Below are positions 22,681-30,890 of a stretch of 37,577 bases of DNA, in pieces. The DNA is taken from the NCBI GenBank assembly GCA_021161675.1, contig JAGHAF010000106.1, positions 1-37,577 on the forward strand, given 5' to 3'. The notes beneath the pieces were generated by a model that searched no databases, was not told the origin of the DNA, and saw only the letters and a list, made by a program, of their open reading frames with translations. A program made the translations under genes and the position numbers. Positions within the stretch are counted from its first letter, which is position 1. Every line of letters begins with the position of its first letter. This stretch comes from Planctomycetota bacterium (GTDB taxonomy: Bacteria; Planctomycetota; Brocadiia; SM23-32).

Positions 22681-22804
22681 TCCAGTTCGCCTCCTTCGAG
22701 CATGTAGTTTCGCTTCTCAAGACACGATACTCCAATAGCCCGGCGGCCCGCTGCGAAGCTACCGGCGTGAAGCCCTGCGATGGCCCCCTTCGCCATAACC
22801 TGTC

Positions 22805-24235
22805 CTAAAACGTCGTGAAGAACTCTTCCCGGAGCGCGGCGGGCTCTGTCCCCAGGGGCTCGAAAGTAAGGCCCGGGATGTATTTGCACGCTTCCATCAG
22901 CGCCGGCGCGTAACGCCCGTAGATTCCGCCGGTGTGGTGGATGTAGGGGCCTTCCATGAGCTGCCTTTCCCATCGCGGCCAGTCGTTGACCTTCATCCAG
23001 ACGTAGGTGTTCTGCGTGGGAGGGCCGCCCACGGTGACGCCGCTTCCAGCGGCGAGGCGGTACTCGCCCCCGTCGCCGTCAAAGCGGGCGACGGTTATAT
23101 CGCCCTCGCGCAACAGCCAGTGGCAGGAGCCGGACGGAATGTCGTGCAGTATCCAGTGCGTGCCTATCCTGGCGGGCTCGCCCTCCCGGCGCAGGGCCAG
23201 CGGGAAGTCGCAGTGCCACAGCAGCACGGCGTTGTCGTCCTCGGGGTGGCGAACCGTGAAGTCGGCAAGGATGGTCGGTTCGGCGTCCAGGGACGCCCTT
23301 CTCAGCATGACGCAGCTTATCGCGCCGTGCACGTCGCACTCGCACGCGGCCGGGATGCCCGCCTCGCTGACCTGCGACAGGGCGAAATCAGCCAGCGCGC
23401 CCAGCTCGTCGGGCAGGGACATAAAGGTCTTCACGGCAAGGGCGGAGAGCTCGTGCTCGTCGGCCAGGGCCAGCATTTCGTCGCGCAGCCCCAGGATGTT
23501 GAGCATCGGCGCGGGATCGTCAAACCCCTCGATGGCCACTGTCTTGCGGAGCTGCTCAAGCTCGTCGCGATAGCGCGCCCTTTCATTCTGAGCGCGGGAT
23601 TTGGCGGCGCCAATGACCTCGGCTATGTCCAGCGGTTCGATTTCGATGCCGAAGCGCTGCAAAAGTTCGCTCTCATTGCAGATGGTTGTCCAGAAAAAGT
23701 CAATGCGCTGGCCGATCTGGCCGATCCGCATCTTGTGGAAGCCCTTGACCACGGACATGACGCGCACGAAGTTCTTCAGGCCCGCCTCGAACTTGGTGTC
23801 CTCGACCTCGCAGTTCTCGATGTAGGTGAAGGGCACGTCCAGCTTGTGGAGCACCTTGCTGGAGGCCAGCAGCCCGCAGAGCGTGTCCCTGAGGCGCGTG
23901 CCGTCCGCCAGGGGGGGACCGTCCCGCGGCCCCCACAGGAGCACGGGCACGCCGAGGTCCCGTCCGATGAGCCCCACCGCGTCTTCGGTCCCGAAGTTGC
24001 AGTGCGGCATGAAGACGCCGTCAATGTTCTGTGCCTTCAGATGCTCGACGACGCGACCCACCTGGTCAGCGCTTCGGACTATGCCGTCCTCGACGGCGCC
24101 GTCAATATCCGCGTAATCAATCTGCCACTCGCGCAGCTTCCCCTCGAGGATAGCCTTGTAGCGCATCGCGTCTTCGTGGCTGAACACGAGCTTCCCGATG
24201 GGGCAGAACCCCAGCTTGACCGTGCCTCTCGCCAT
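22805..24235 (-). CDS. L-fucose/L-arabinose isomerase-like protein
   Basis: 476 residues from ATG 24235, with AGGAG 10 bases upstream and only 6 bases after the kinase stop. The N-terminus (VKLGFCPIGKLVFSHEDAM, then VEHLKAQNIDGVFMPHCNFG and LGVPVLLWGPRDGPPL) has the layered alpha/beta pattern of the fucose isomerase family N-terminal and middle domains. The C-terminal half (ACECDVHGAISCVMLRRAS, LWHCDFPLAL, GGPPTQNTYVWMKV) contains the conserved E-CD-GA segment and a late HC. These proteins interconvert aldose and ketose forms or serve as uncharacterised relatives. It forms a unit with the FGGY kinase. The sugar is not determinable from the sequence. Confidence 0.82.
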   Translation of the reverse strand: MARGTVKLGFCPIGKLVFSHEDAMRYKAILEGKLREWQIDYADIDGAVEDGIVRSADQVGRVVEHLKAQNIDGVFMPHCNFGTEDAVGLIGRDLGVPVLLWGPRDGPPLADGTRLRDTLCGLLASSKVLHKLDVPFTYIENCEVEDTKFEAGLKNFVRVMSVVKGFHKMRIGQIGQRIDFFWTTICNESELLQRFGIEIEPLDIAEVIGAAKSRAQNERARYRDELEQLRKTVAIEGFDDPAPMLNILGLRDEMLALADEHELSALAVKTFMSLPDELGALADFALSQVSEAGIPAACECDVHGAISCVMLRRASLDAEPTILADFTVRHPEDDNAVLLWHCDFPLALRREGEPARIGTHWILHDIPSGSCHWLLREGDITVARFDGDGGEYRLAAGSGVTVGGPPTQNTYVWMKVNDWPRWERQLMEGPYIHHTGGIYGRYAPALMEACKYIPGLTFEPLGTEPAALREEFFTTF

Positions 24236-24241
24236 AGCTCT

Positions 24242-25645
24242 CTAACTCCTCACATTGCGCGACTCGAGATATTCATCGTAGACGCGCCCGTAGATTTTGG
24301 CATCGCCGGGCCGGGGATCGAAACGGCGCCCCGTAGACCTCCGGGCGCGGGCTGCGGCGAGCATGTCATCGAATATGCCGACACCGTGGGCGGCCATTAT
24401 CGCCGTGCCCCACAGCCCGCCCTGCGCCAGCTCCAACCTCTCGATCGACCGCCCGGTGAAGTCGGCGAGCATCTGCATCCAACCGTCATTGGCGCAGGCC
24501 CCGCCCACGGCGCGCACAGGCCGGCTGACCCGCATAAGATCGAACTGCTCGCGCACGGCGCAGGCGATCCCTTCTAACACGGCCCGCAGCAGATGCCGCC
24601 GCGACGTCCCCGGGCGAAGCCCCAGAAGCGCGCCGCCATCGTCCCAGTGAGGGCTGAGCCTCAGCCCCCCGCTGCCGGGCTCGGCGGAGAGCGCCTCGTC
24701 GTAAAACTGCTCCCACCCCAGCCCGAACAGGTCACGCGCCCACTCCAGCGCCGCGCCCGCCATGTTGCAGACGTCCATCTGCCAGTGAAGCCCGCACGGA
24801 TAAGGCCCCCGAAGCGGCCTCGACTCGGCGGCAGGCGCCGAAGACCGAATCACCTGATAGGTCACAAGCGCCGTGCCCATGCCCAACATGGTGTCCCCGG
24901 GGAGAGTCAGGCCGCAGCCGAGGGCCGCCGCCGTCTGGTCGTTCGCGCCGGCGACCACCGGCACGACTGGAATGCCAAGTTCCCGCGCCATTTCCGGCAG
25001 CAGCGCGCCCACCGGCTCGCCCATCCCGCAAATCGTGGGGAGCGCGCGCTCAGGGACGCGCGCGGCCGCCACCGCCCGGGGCCACCAGCGCCCGAGCTTC
25101 ATCGAGTAGAGCCCGCTCATCGAAGCGAGGTTTCGGCTGACCCCCGCCCGGCCCGTCAGGCGAAACATGAGCCACCCGTCGGGAAAGACCACGTGCTCCA
25201 CCCCGTCCCACGCGCCGGGGCCCCCCGAGAGGCGACGCAGCTTGCAGGACGCCAGCATGGGATCAATGTGCCAGCCGGCGTGGCCATAGTAGTCCTCCTC
25301 GTCCTCCAGGTCGCGGGCCATGCCCTCGGCGTCGCCGCGCAGGTCAAGCCAGCTCACGGCGGGCGCCACCGCCCCGCCCTCCCCGTCCAGCAGCGCATAG
25401 GTCTGGGCCTGGCTGGATACGCCGATGGCGCGCACGGCCGATGCCTCTACGGCCGCCAGGCATTCGCCGAATCCGTCCGCGAACGCCTCCCACCAGCGCC
25501 CGGCCCGCAGCGTGATCGTCCCATCAGCGGCATAGTCCGGCGGGCAGGGACGGGCGGCCGAGACCACACAACGGCCCTCGGCGTCGAAGAGCCCCACCTT
25601 CAGACGCGTGGTGCCGATGTCCACAGCGGCAAGTAGGTCTTTCAT
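24242..25645 (-). CDS. FGGY-family carbohydrate kinase (xylulokinase-like)
   Basis: 467 residues from ATG 25645. The FGGY N-domain begins LLAAVDIGTTRLKVGLFDAEG (ATP-binding phosphate 1; split here as AAVDIGTTRLKVGLFD). It continues with AIGVSSQAQTYALLD, VSWLDLRGDAEGMARDL and VVFPDGWLMFRLTGRAG. The C-domain shows VVAGANDQTAAALGCGL with its catalytic aspartate, LGMGTALVTYQVI, and VGGACANDGWMQMLADFTGR. The fold phosphorylates ketoses or polyols. Coupled to an isomerase-like gene, it forms the common isomerize-then-phosphorylate pair. The 127-base upstream gap to the creatininase gene holds a hairpin and heptamer repeats, so a separate promoter is possible. Confidence 0.92.
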   Translation of the reverse strand: MKDLLAAVDIGTTRLKVGLFDAEGRCVVSAARPCPPDYAADGTITLRAGRWWEAFADGFGECLAAVEASAVRAIGVSSQAQTYALLDGEGGAVAPAVSWLDLRGDAEGMARDLEDEEDYYGHAGWHIDPMLASCKLRRLSGGPGAWDGVEHVVFPDGWLMFRLTGRAGVSRNLASMSGLYSMKLGRWWPRAVAAARVPERALPTICGMGEPVGALLPEMARELGIPVVPVVAGANDQTAAALGCGLTLPGDTMLGMGTALVTYQVIRSSAPAAESRPLRGPYPCGLHWQMDVCNMAGAALEWARDLFGLGWEQFYDEALSAEPGSGGLRLSPHWDDGGALLGLRPGTSRRHLLRAVLEGIACAVREQFDLMRVSRPVRAVGGACANDGWMQMLADFTGRSIERLELAQGGLWGTAIMAAHGVGIFDDMLAAARARRSTGRRFDPRPGDAKIYGRVYDEYLESRNVRS

Positions 25646-25674
25646 AGAAACTCTGAGAACAGACAGGAATCGGG

Positions 25675-25781
25675 AGTCAGGGCTCAGGAGTCAGGAACGG
25701 CAAGCCTCTGTATGGAGGCCTTTCCTTTCACCTTCATCCACCATAATTCATCCTTCGCCGACCACGGCGCCTTCATACTTG
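25675..25781. repeat. Heptamer arrays and hairpin in the kinase/creatininase spacer
   Basis: AGTCAGG-GCTCAGG-AGTCAGG (25675-25695) is a three-copy 7-mer array. A hairpin with a 5-bp core GCCTC/GAGGC and 6-base loop follows (25702-25722). Then comes another 7-base-phased run (TTCATCC, ACCATAA, TTCATCC, TTCGCCG, ACCACGG; 25733-25767). A 21-base part of it (25749-25769) recurs inverted at 31525-31545 with one mismatch. Confidence 0.5.
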
Positions 25782-26537
25782 CTTCAGCCCATGGTAGTAG
25801 CGGATGAATCCCGCCGTCTCGTCCACCATCTTATCGAAGAGCAGCTTGCCGAGTGCGGCCGTGGCGCAGGTCGGGTCGCCGTAGGCGCCGGAGGCGCTTT
25901 CCTGTCGCGTCCAGGTGGAAACAAATGCCTCGCTGGAGGAATACGGCGACACGTCTCTGATCTTATCGCCGGGGCCGGCAGCGTCCATGTCAACCAGTTC
26001 GGGCGATAGGTAAAGCATCACGGACGTCTCGAACTCCCCGGCGTGGCAGGAGCCGCCCGGGCCCGCACTCCCATGCTCTTCGAGCAAAGAGAAGGCCGTC
26101 GCCGTCGGAAAGAACAGCCCCGGACCCATGCCGCACTCGTCAGCGACCTGCCGCGCCACCACCCTGAGCGCTCCCGGGTGGTTGCCGTGTGTGCTCACAA
26201 GCGCCACCTTCCTGAAGCCCATCGCCGAGAGCGACAATAGCAGGTTTGTGACGGTGTCTATAAATGTCGGCAACGGGATGACGAACGTGCCGGGCCACTT
26301 CTTCAGGACGCGCTGGGAATAGCCGTAGGCGATGGTGTCCAAGACGTAAGCGGGAGGGGTCCCGTCGAGGGCGGCGACGGCGCCCTCGCACACGCGCCGG
26401 GCGATAAGGGCGTCGGTAGTGATCGGCAGGTGCGGGCCGTGCTCCTCGGTCTGGCCGACGGGCAGCACAAGCGCCGCCCCCGCCTCGGCCGCGGCGGCCA
26501 CCTGTGGGGAGCGCAGCTCGGAAAATCGAATAGTCAT
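25773..26537 (-). CDS. Creatininase-family amidohydrolase
   Basis: 254 residues from ATG 26537 (GGAG about 12 bases upstream; the frame is open to 26618 without a better start). Metal-binding signatures are VGQTEEHGPHLPITTDALIA (near 30-45), VSTHGNHPGALRVVA (near 120-132, where the family usually has NGHGGN), and CHAGEFETSVMLYLSPELVD (HAGExETS, near 165-180). Family members cleave small cyclic or linear amides (creatinine, formamides, mycofactocin peptide). Position within a deacetylase/aminotransferase/sugar cluster suggests an amide or lactam intermediate of a nitrogen-containing sugar, but this is guesswork. It is 16 bases after the PIG-L gene. Confidence 0.9.
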   Translation of the reverse strand: MTIRFSELRSPQVAAAAEAGAALVLPVGQTEEHGPHLPITTDALIARRVCEGAVAALDGTPPAYVLDTIAYGYSQRVLKKWPGTFVIPLPTFIDTVTNLLLSLSAMGFRKVALVSTHGNHPGALRVVARQVADECGMGPGLFFPTATAFSLLEEHGSAGPGGSCHAGEFETSVMLYLSPELVDMDAAGPGDKIRDVSPYSSSEAFVSTWTRQESASGAYGDPTCATAALGKLLFDKMVDETAGFIRYYHGLKQV

Positions 26538-26553
26538 TGCCTGGGCACTCCTT

Positions 26554-27255
26554 CTACGGTAGAAGTCGTTCGGTGCGCACGCGCAGGGCGGCCCGCAGCG
26601 GGCGAAACGCCTCCGCATACTCGACGCCCGCCTGGAGACCCCTGAACCTGCCGGTAATCTCGATTATGTCCACCAGGCTCGCGCTGAGCCGCTTGCCCAT
26701 GGCCTTGATCTGGCTCTCGTGGTGAAGCAGCATCTCCTTCTTTATCGCGAAAGTGTCGCTTATGTCCACAAACTCCTCGGGCGCAAAACCGACGCCGCCA
26801 ATGGTGTCCATGTAGTAGATGGGCATAATGGGCGGATGGGCGGGATGCTCCGTCTTCACCGGGGTCACGTACGAAAGCGAAGCCGCCTCAAATACCAGCT
26901 TCGAGGCGATTCGATGGTCAACGTGGCAACCAGAAGGATCGTGGGTGATCAGGAGGTCCGGCCTGAAGCTGCGGATCACGTCAACCAGCGCAAGGCGCGT
27001 CTCCACGTCATCGAGCAGGAACTCGTCGAGCACGCCCAGGCAGTAAGCCTGAGCGCCGATTACGGCGGCCGAGCTCTCAAACTCCTTCTTGCGGATGGCG
27101 GCTATCTCCTCCGGGGGAAGGGTGTCATGCCCCTTGTCGCCATTGGTCAGCGAGACCATCATCACCTCGCTCCCCTCCTGCGAGTAGCGGGCCAGGGTCC
27201 CGCCGCAGCAAATCTCCACGTCATCAGGATGCGCTCCGAGCGCCATGACACGCAT
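26554..27255 (-). CDS. PIG-L/LmbE family deacetylase
   Basis: 233 residues from ATG 27255 with AGGAG about 11 bases upstream. MALGAHPDDVEICCGGTLARYSQ (split: ALGAHPDDVEICCGGTL) carries the zinc-binding AHPDD; the second site is HDPSGCHVDHRIASKLVFEA (H-x-DH, near 110-125). The C-terminal KAMGKRLSASLVDIIEITGR and GVEYAEAFRPLR are typical of the LmbE branch. It probably removes N-acetyl groups from a sugar or sugar conjugate. It belongs to a run with an aminotransferase (18 bases upstream) and a creatininase relative. It is a different subtype from the deacetylase at 12832-13545, so the two are paralogous solutions rather than a recent duplication. Confidence 0.92.
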   Translation of the reverse strand: MRVMALGAHPDDVEICCGGTLARYSQEGSEVMMVSLTNGDKGHDTLPPEEIAAIRKKEFESSAAVIGAQAYCLGVLDEFLLDDVETRLALVDVIRSFRPDLLITHDPSGCHVDHRIASKLVFEAASLSYVTPVKTEHPAHPPIMPIYYMDTIGGVGFAPEEFVDISDTFAIKKEMLLHHESQIKAMGKRLSASLVDIIEITGRFRGLQAGVEYAEAFRPLRAALRVRTERLLP

Positions 27256-27273
27256 TTCACGCTCTCCTATCAC

Positions 27274-28530
27274 TCAGGTTAGTTCTTCGACAACTTCGTG
27301 CGTCCACTGAATGAGGGTGTCTATTTCCTCTGGCGTAATGCGCACGAGGTTATTGTAGTTGACGGTAACCGACCGCGACAGGAGGTCATCCGTCCGGGGG
27401 CACATGCCGGCGTAGTAGTCCACCTCGCCTTTGTAGCGCGGACAGGTGAACGGGCAGCCGTCCGGCGTGACGGTCCTCTTGTTGAGCAATTGCTTCCAGT
27501 TGGCGTAGTTGTGCCAGCCGGACTCCTTCAGCCATTCCATCTCCACCCCCCGGGCCTGCATTCCGCGGTAGAAGCCCTCCGCAATCTCGGCGGTGTCCGC
27601 GATGAGCGTGACGCCGTTGCCGACGTCTCCCTCCGGGTCGGGGATGTTACGGATAGTGAAGACGGCGATGTCCTTGATCCCGTCCCAGAGCCTGGCTGCG
27701 TTCGCGCGCATGGTCCGGATCAGCCAGTCGAGCTTGGCGAGCTGGGCCAGGCCGAGGGCGCCTTCCAACTCTTCCATGCGGAAGTTCAGGCCGATAACGG
27801 GTCGCTCGCCCAGGTCCTCATTCTCGCGGTAGACCTCGTGGCCGTGGTCATGGTAGTGGACGCACCTCTTGTAGACCTCTTCATTATCGGTTAGAAGCAT
27901 CCCGCCGCTGCCGGTGGTAATCACCTTCCAGAAGTCAAAGCTGAACACGCCCACGTCCCCGAACGTCCCCGCTTTCTTGCCCCTGTAGGAGGCGCCGCAC
28001 GCCTGCGCGACGTCCTCGACCATGTAGAGGCCGTGCCGCCGGCACACGTCGGAAAGCTCGTCCATGCGGCAGGGGGCGCCTTTCATGTGGACGGGGATGA
28101 CGCACTTTGTCCTCTCGGTGATTTTGCGCTCGACGTCCTCGGGGTCCAGGTTCAGCGAATCGTCAATCTCCGCCAGAATCGGGATGCACCGCGCCGCCAC
28201 CACGGCCGCAGCGGTGGCGATAAAGGTATAGGCGGGCACGATAACCTCGTCCCCCGGGCCGACACCCAGCGCGGCCAGCGCGATCACAATGCCCTGGGTG
28301 GCGTTGCAGACGGCCAGAGCGTGCTCGGAGCCCATGTACGCTCGGAACTTGTCCTCGAATGTTCGCACCTTGTAATGCTTGCGTATCGCGTCGAAGCGGT
28401 CCCGCACCAGGACCTTGCTGCGCACGACGTCCAGGAGCTGCTGCTCCTCTTCCTCGCCGATCACCTGGCTTCCGGGGCCACCCAGCCCCGGGTAGTATAT
28501 CTGACGATCCGGCTGCTTTTCGTCTGTCAT
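27274..28530 (-). CDS. DegT/DnrJ/EryC1/StrS-family PLP-dependent aminotransferase
   Basis: 418 residues from ATG 28530 with GAGGAAG upstream. The fold-type I sugar aminotransferase pattern is clear. ATQGIVIALAALGVGPGDEVI (split: TQGIVIALAALGVGPGDE) binds the phosphate. VPAYTFIATAAAVV follows, then MVEDVAQACGASYRGKKAG with the aspartate, and GVFSFDFWKVITTGSGGML with the PLP lysine after FW. Related enzymes aminate keto-sugars (or the 2-deoxy-scyllo-inosose and AHBA families) with glutamate or glutamine as donor. It leads the PIG-L and creatininase genes from a good promoter. In a catabolic setting it could run in the direction that removes the amino group. Confidence 0.94.
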   Translation of the reverse strand: MTDEKQPDRQIYYPGLGGPGSQVIGEEEEQQLLDVVRSKVLVRDRFDAIRKHYKVRTFEDKFRAYMGSEHALAVCNATQGIVIALAALGVGPGDEVIVPAYTFIATAAAVVAARCIPILAEIDDSLNLDPEDVERKITERTKCVIPVHMKGAPCRMDELSDVCRRHGLYMVEDVAQACGASYRGKKAGTFGDVGVFSFDFWKVITTGSGGMLLTDNEEVYKRCVHYHDHGHEVYRENEDLGERPVIGLNFRMEELEGALGLAQLAKLDWLIRTMRANAARLWDGIKDIAVFTIRNIPDPEGDVGNGVTLIADTAEIAEGFYRGMQARGVEMEWLKESGWHNYANWKQLLNKRTVTPDGCPFTCPRYKGEVDYYAGMCPRTDDLLSRSVTVNYNNLVRITPEEIDTLIQWTHEVVEELT

Positions 28531-28603
28531 TTCGGCTTCCTCACTGATCTTGTCGCATTAGAATCGTTCTTCGTCAACGCCCGCCAGGCCGACACGAATT
28601 GGG

Positions 28604-28632
28604 ATTATCCACCAGGAAGGAACCCCTGTCAA
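28604..28632 (-). promoter_or_regulatory. Sigma70-type promoter for the aminotransferase/deacetylase/creatininase run
   Basis: Minus strand TTGACA (28632-28627), 17-base spacer, GATAAT (28609-28604). The leader is about 67 bases to the ATG at 28530. It lies directly after the terminator of the neighbouring operon. Confidence 0.7.
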
Positions 28633-28651
28633 ACTTGCAAACGCACAGAAA

Positions 28652-28694
28652 GGGCCTTCCCCCGCGCGTCCGACAATGCAACGGGGAAAGGCCC
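28652..28694 (-). terminator. Terminator-like hairpin after the exported-protein gene
   Basis: GGGCCTTTCCCC and GGGGGAAGGCCC pair over about 11 bp with one bulged base and a 19-base loop. On the minus strand TTTCTGTG follows. The T-run is short, so termination strength is uncertain. Confidence 0.55.
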
Positions 28695-28725
28695 ATGATG
28701 CGCACAGGCATCAGTCAGCCTGCCC

Positions 28726-30411
28726 TCAGTGGGCGAGGCGCACCGTCATTTGCAGGGTCGTGCGCCCGTCTTTGTAGGCGGCGGCGCACTCCACCCGATC
28801 CAACAGCGAGAGCAGTTTCTCCAGGGCCACCAGGTCGCCGCGGGCCTTTTCTTCCGTCTTGCCCTCCTCCTCCACGGCCCGGCGGACGAGGACCTCCTCA
28901 TAACGCTTGACCGTTTTTAGCAGGGCGCCCACGTTCAGAACGCTGCCGGCGTAGTTCGTCCCCGCCAGCCTGCTGAAGCTCGGGCCGGCCTTCGCGCGGC
29001 TGGCGTCAACCATCCGCATGGCCGCTTCACGGCTCGAGGCGAGAATCCAGTTGCTTCCCACAAGCCCAAACGTCGGATTGAACTCTTCGATGGCCTCGCC
29101 CGGACGCTCGATGCGCACGGTCGTCAGGTTAGCGCCATTATAGGGCTCCTGATGCAGGCTCACGTTTTCGTTCCCGTCTGCGCGGGTAAAGCCCACCACA
29201 CCGCCTGTGACACTCTCGATGGCCAGGGGAATGTGTTCTGTCTTCTCGAGCGCCACGGCAATGACCAGCCCGGGCAGCCCGCCCTCCTCGGGCGCCGGCA
29301 GAACGAAAAGGGCGCCCTGGTCGCCGATCTCGTCCCACAACTGCTCCGCGCTGTAGACGCCTCCGGTCATTCCAATCACAAGATCCAGCGCCCCCTTTAG
29401 GCGACGCGCCGCGGCCGGGCTCTGCGCCTCGGCGCCCTCCAGAACGGCATTCCAAACCCCCCCGGCGTTCAGGCCCCTCGCGGCGGCGAAGATCGTATCA
29501 CGGGGGGCTACCCGCAGAATGTCCAGGCCCGACGCCGTCTCCGGAATCATTGCGCGCACTTCGTCCGGCAGCGCGCCGCCCTCATAGGCGAGCGTGGCCC
29601 TGAGCTTCGCCTCACCGTCGGCCAGGACAGACACGATCGCAAAGCGGGCCTTCCCCAGCGTCGCGCCCAGCCGCCTGCCAATTGCGCGGGCGCCTGGATC
29701 GGGGGCTGGCATCTTCTCCACGAGTGTCCGCAGCAACGCGCCGTCAACGTAAAGAGCCACCACCGCCTCGACGGGGACAAGCCGCGCCGCGGCGCGATAG
29801 GACGCCGAGGCCGTGATCGCGGGCGCGCCCTTCCGCACGTCAATCACCCCGCACACACCTTCCCGGTCGTTATCCGCCATCGCCAGCACGCGCCCGATCT
29901 GCGCCCGGTAACGAACCTTCCCAAGCATCACGTCACGGTAGAGGACCACGCCCCGGTAGCTCTCCTCGGTAGAGCCCTGGAGTTTGCCCTCGGAGCGTTC
30001 TATTTGGAGCATGGTCTCGACGGCCTTCTCCACGGCGTCCTGGCTTCTGGCCTCGGCGACGAACGTCCCCTTCCCCTCGCCAAGCACGAAGATGGCGCAG
30101 TCCTGCCCCAATACGTCCAGCAGAACTTCTTCCAGGTCAATGCCAGTCTCAGCCTCAAACTGATCGAATTGCTTCCTGGCCTGCGCCAACCCGGCGGCCA
30201 GCTCAGGCATGAACGTAGCGTCCGTCATCCGCGCGTACAGGTCGCTCTCGCGCAAATCGCGATAGTGGCCTTCCAGGTTCCGCAACCTCAGAACGGCGGT
30301 TGCGTCGCGCGGGATGCAGCCCACGACGGCGGCCCCTGCCGGAACCGCCAGCACGCCCAAAACCACCGACACGGCAACAGTTAGAATTGCCAACCTTCTT
30401 GCGCGTCTCAT
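28726..30411 (-). CDS. Large exported protein of unknown function, third gene of a sigma-factor operon
   Basis: 561 residues from ATG 30411, which overlaps the stop of the upstream gene (ATGA). A signal peptide is clear: MRRARRLAILTVAVSVVLGV followed by LAVPAGA and probable cleavage at AGA|A. The mature part repeats alpha/beta segments such as TAVLRLRNLEGHYRDL, AIFVLGEGKGTFVAEARSQD and WILASSREAAMRMVDASRAK. These resemble DUF3352-like bacterial surface proteins in which residues are scanned for 'fraction' or stress. I know no activity for them. Position last in an ECF sigma operon suggests it is a sensor or effector of that sigma factor's envelope signal. Followed by a terminator-like hairpin. 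Confidence 0.7.
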   Translation of the reverse strand: MRRARRLAILTVAVSVVLGVLAVPAGAAVVGCIPRDATAVLRLRNLEGHYRDLRESDLYARMTDATFMPELAAGLAQARKQFDQFEAETGIDLEEVLLDVLGQDCAIFVLGEGKGTFVAEARSQDAVEKAVETMLQIERSEGKLQGSTEESYRGVVLYRDVMLGKVRYRAQIGRVLAMADNDREGVCGVIDVRKGAPAITASASYRAAARLVPVEAVVALYVDGALLRTLVEKMPAPDPGARAIGRRLGATLGKARFAIVSVLADGEAKLRATLAYEGGALPDEVRAMIPETASGLDILRVAPRDTIFAAARGLNAGGVWNAVLEGAEAQSPAAARRLKGALDLVIGMTGGVYSAEQLWDEIGDQGALFVLPAPEEGGLPGLVIAVALEKTEHIPLAIESVTGGVVGFTRADGNENVSLHQEPYNGANLTTVRIERPGEAIEEFNPTFGLVGSNWILASSREAAMRMVDASRAKAGPSFSRLAGTNYAGSVLNVGALLKTVKRYEEVLVRRAVEEEGKTEEKARGDLVALEKLLSLLDRVECAAAYKDGRTTLQMTVRLAH

Positions 30412-30890
30412 AGGTTCTCCTTGCGAAGATTCGAGTCCGGATGGCGTCCCAAGCCCCGCAGCAAACCGTCAAGGTCCGGCATCCGCGGTTTGACCTGCGC
30501 CAATTCGCTGAGTGACTCAGCGCCGATACTGGCGGCCGCTGAGCCGGCGCTGCGCGCGCCGGCCGCGGCCGCGGCCAGTTCCTGCTGGATGGTCCTGCCG
30601 CAGTTGGCCAGGCTCAACAGAACCTCCCCACCCCCGGGCTGCGCACGGCGCCGCCCGGCATCCATCACCAGCGAGAGCGCTGCCAACACGATCAGTAGAA
30701 CGCCCGCAGCAGCAATGCGCGCGCCCATCGGAAACCGAATGACGCGGCGGCCTTTCCGGCGGCGCGTCCTGAGCCGCGAGACGAACGAGTCAACGTCGGT
30801 TCCGCGGCCAGCTTGCTCCAGGAACTCCTCAACCAGGAAGTCCACCGCGTCCCTGGTATCCACCGACTTCCTGTCGCGCTCTTCTCTCAT
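30408..30890 (-). CDS. Single-pass membrane protein, putative regulator of the adjacent ECF sigma factor
   Basis: 160 residues from ATG 30890, overlapping the sigma stop by four bases (ATGA) and its own stop overlapping the exported-protein start by four. An acidic/charged N-terminal region (DAVDFLVEEFLEQAGRGTDV) precedes a basic patch (LRTRRRKGRRVI). One membrane helix follows at about 56-77 (IAAAGVLLIVLAALSLVMD), then a helical exported region (about 80-160) with an Ala-rich centre. There is no HxxxCxxC zinc site, so it is not a ZAS anti-sigma factor. Topology (cytoplasmic N-terminus, one helix, outside C-terminus) and position between sigma factor and exported protein nevertheless fit an anti-sigma role. 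The sequence matches no family I recognise. Confidence 0.6.
   Translation of the reverse strand: MREERDRKSVDTRDAVDFLVEEFLEQAGRGTDVDSFVSRLRTRRRKGRRVIRFPMGARIAAAGVLLIVLAALSLVMDAGRRRAQPGGGEVLLSLANCGRTIQQELAAAAAGARSAGSAAASIGAESLSELAQVKPRMPDLDGLLRGLGRHPDSNLRKENL

Noticed and set aside
22934..24577. A 547-codon plus-strand open frame opposite the isomerase-like and kinase genes
   Set aside because: Antisense shadow; no motif, no ribosome site, and amino-acid composition typical of reversed high-GC coding DNA.
24593..25636. A 347-codon plus-strand frame opposite the FGGY kinase
   Set aside because: Antisense of a clear kinase; no recognisable domain.
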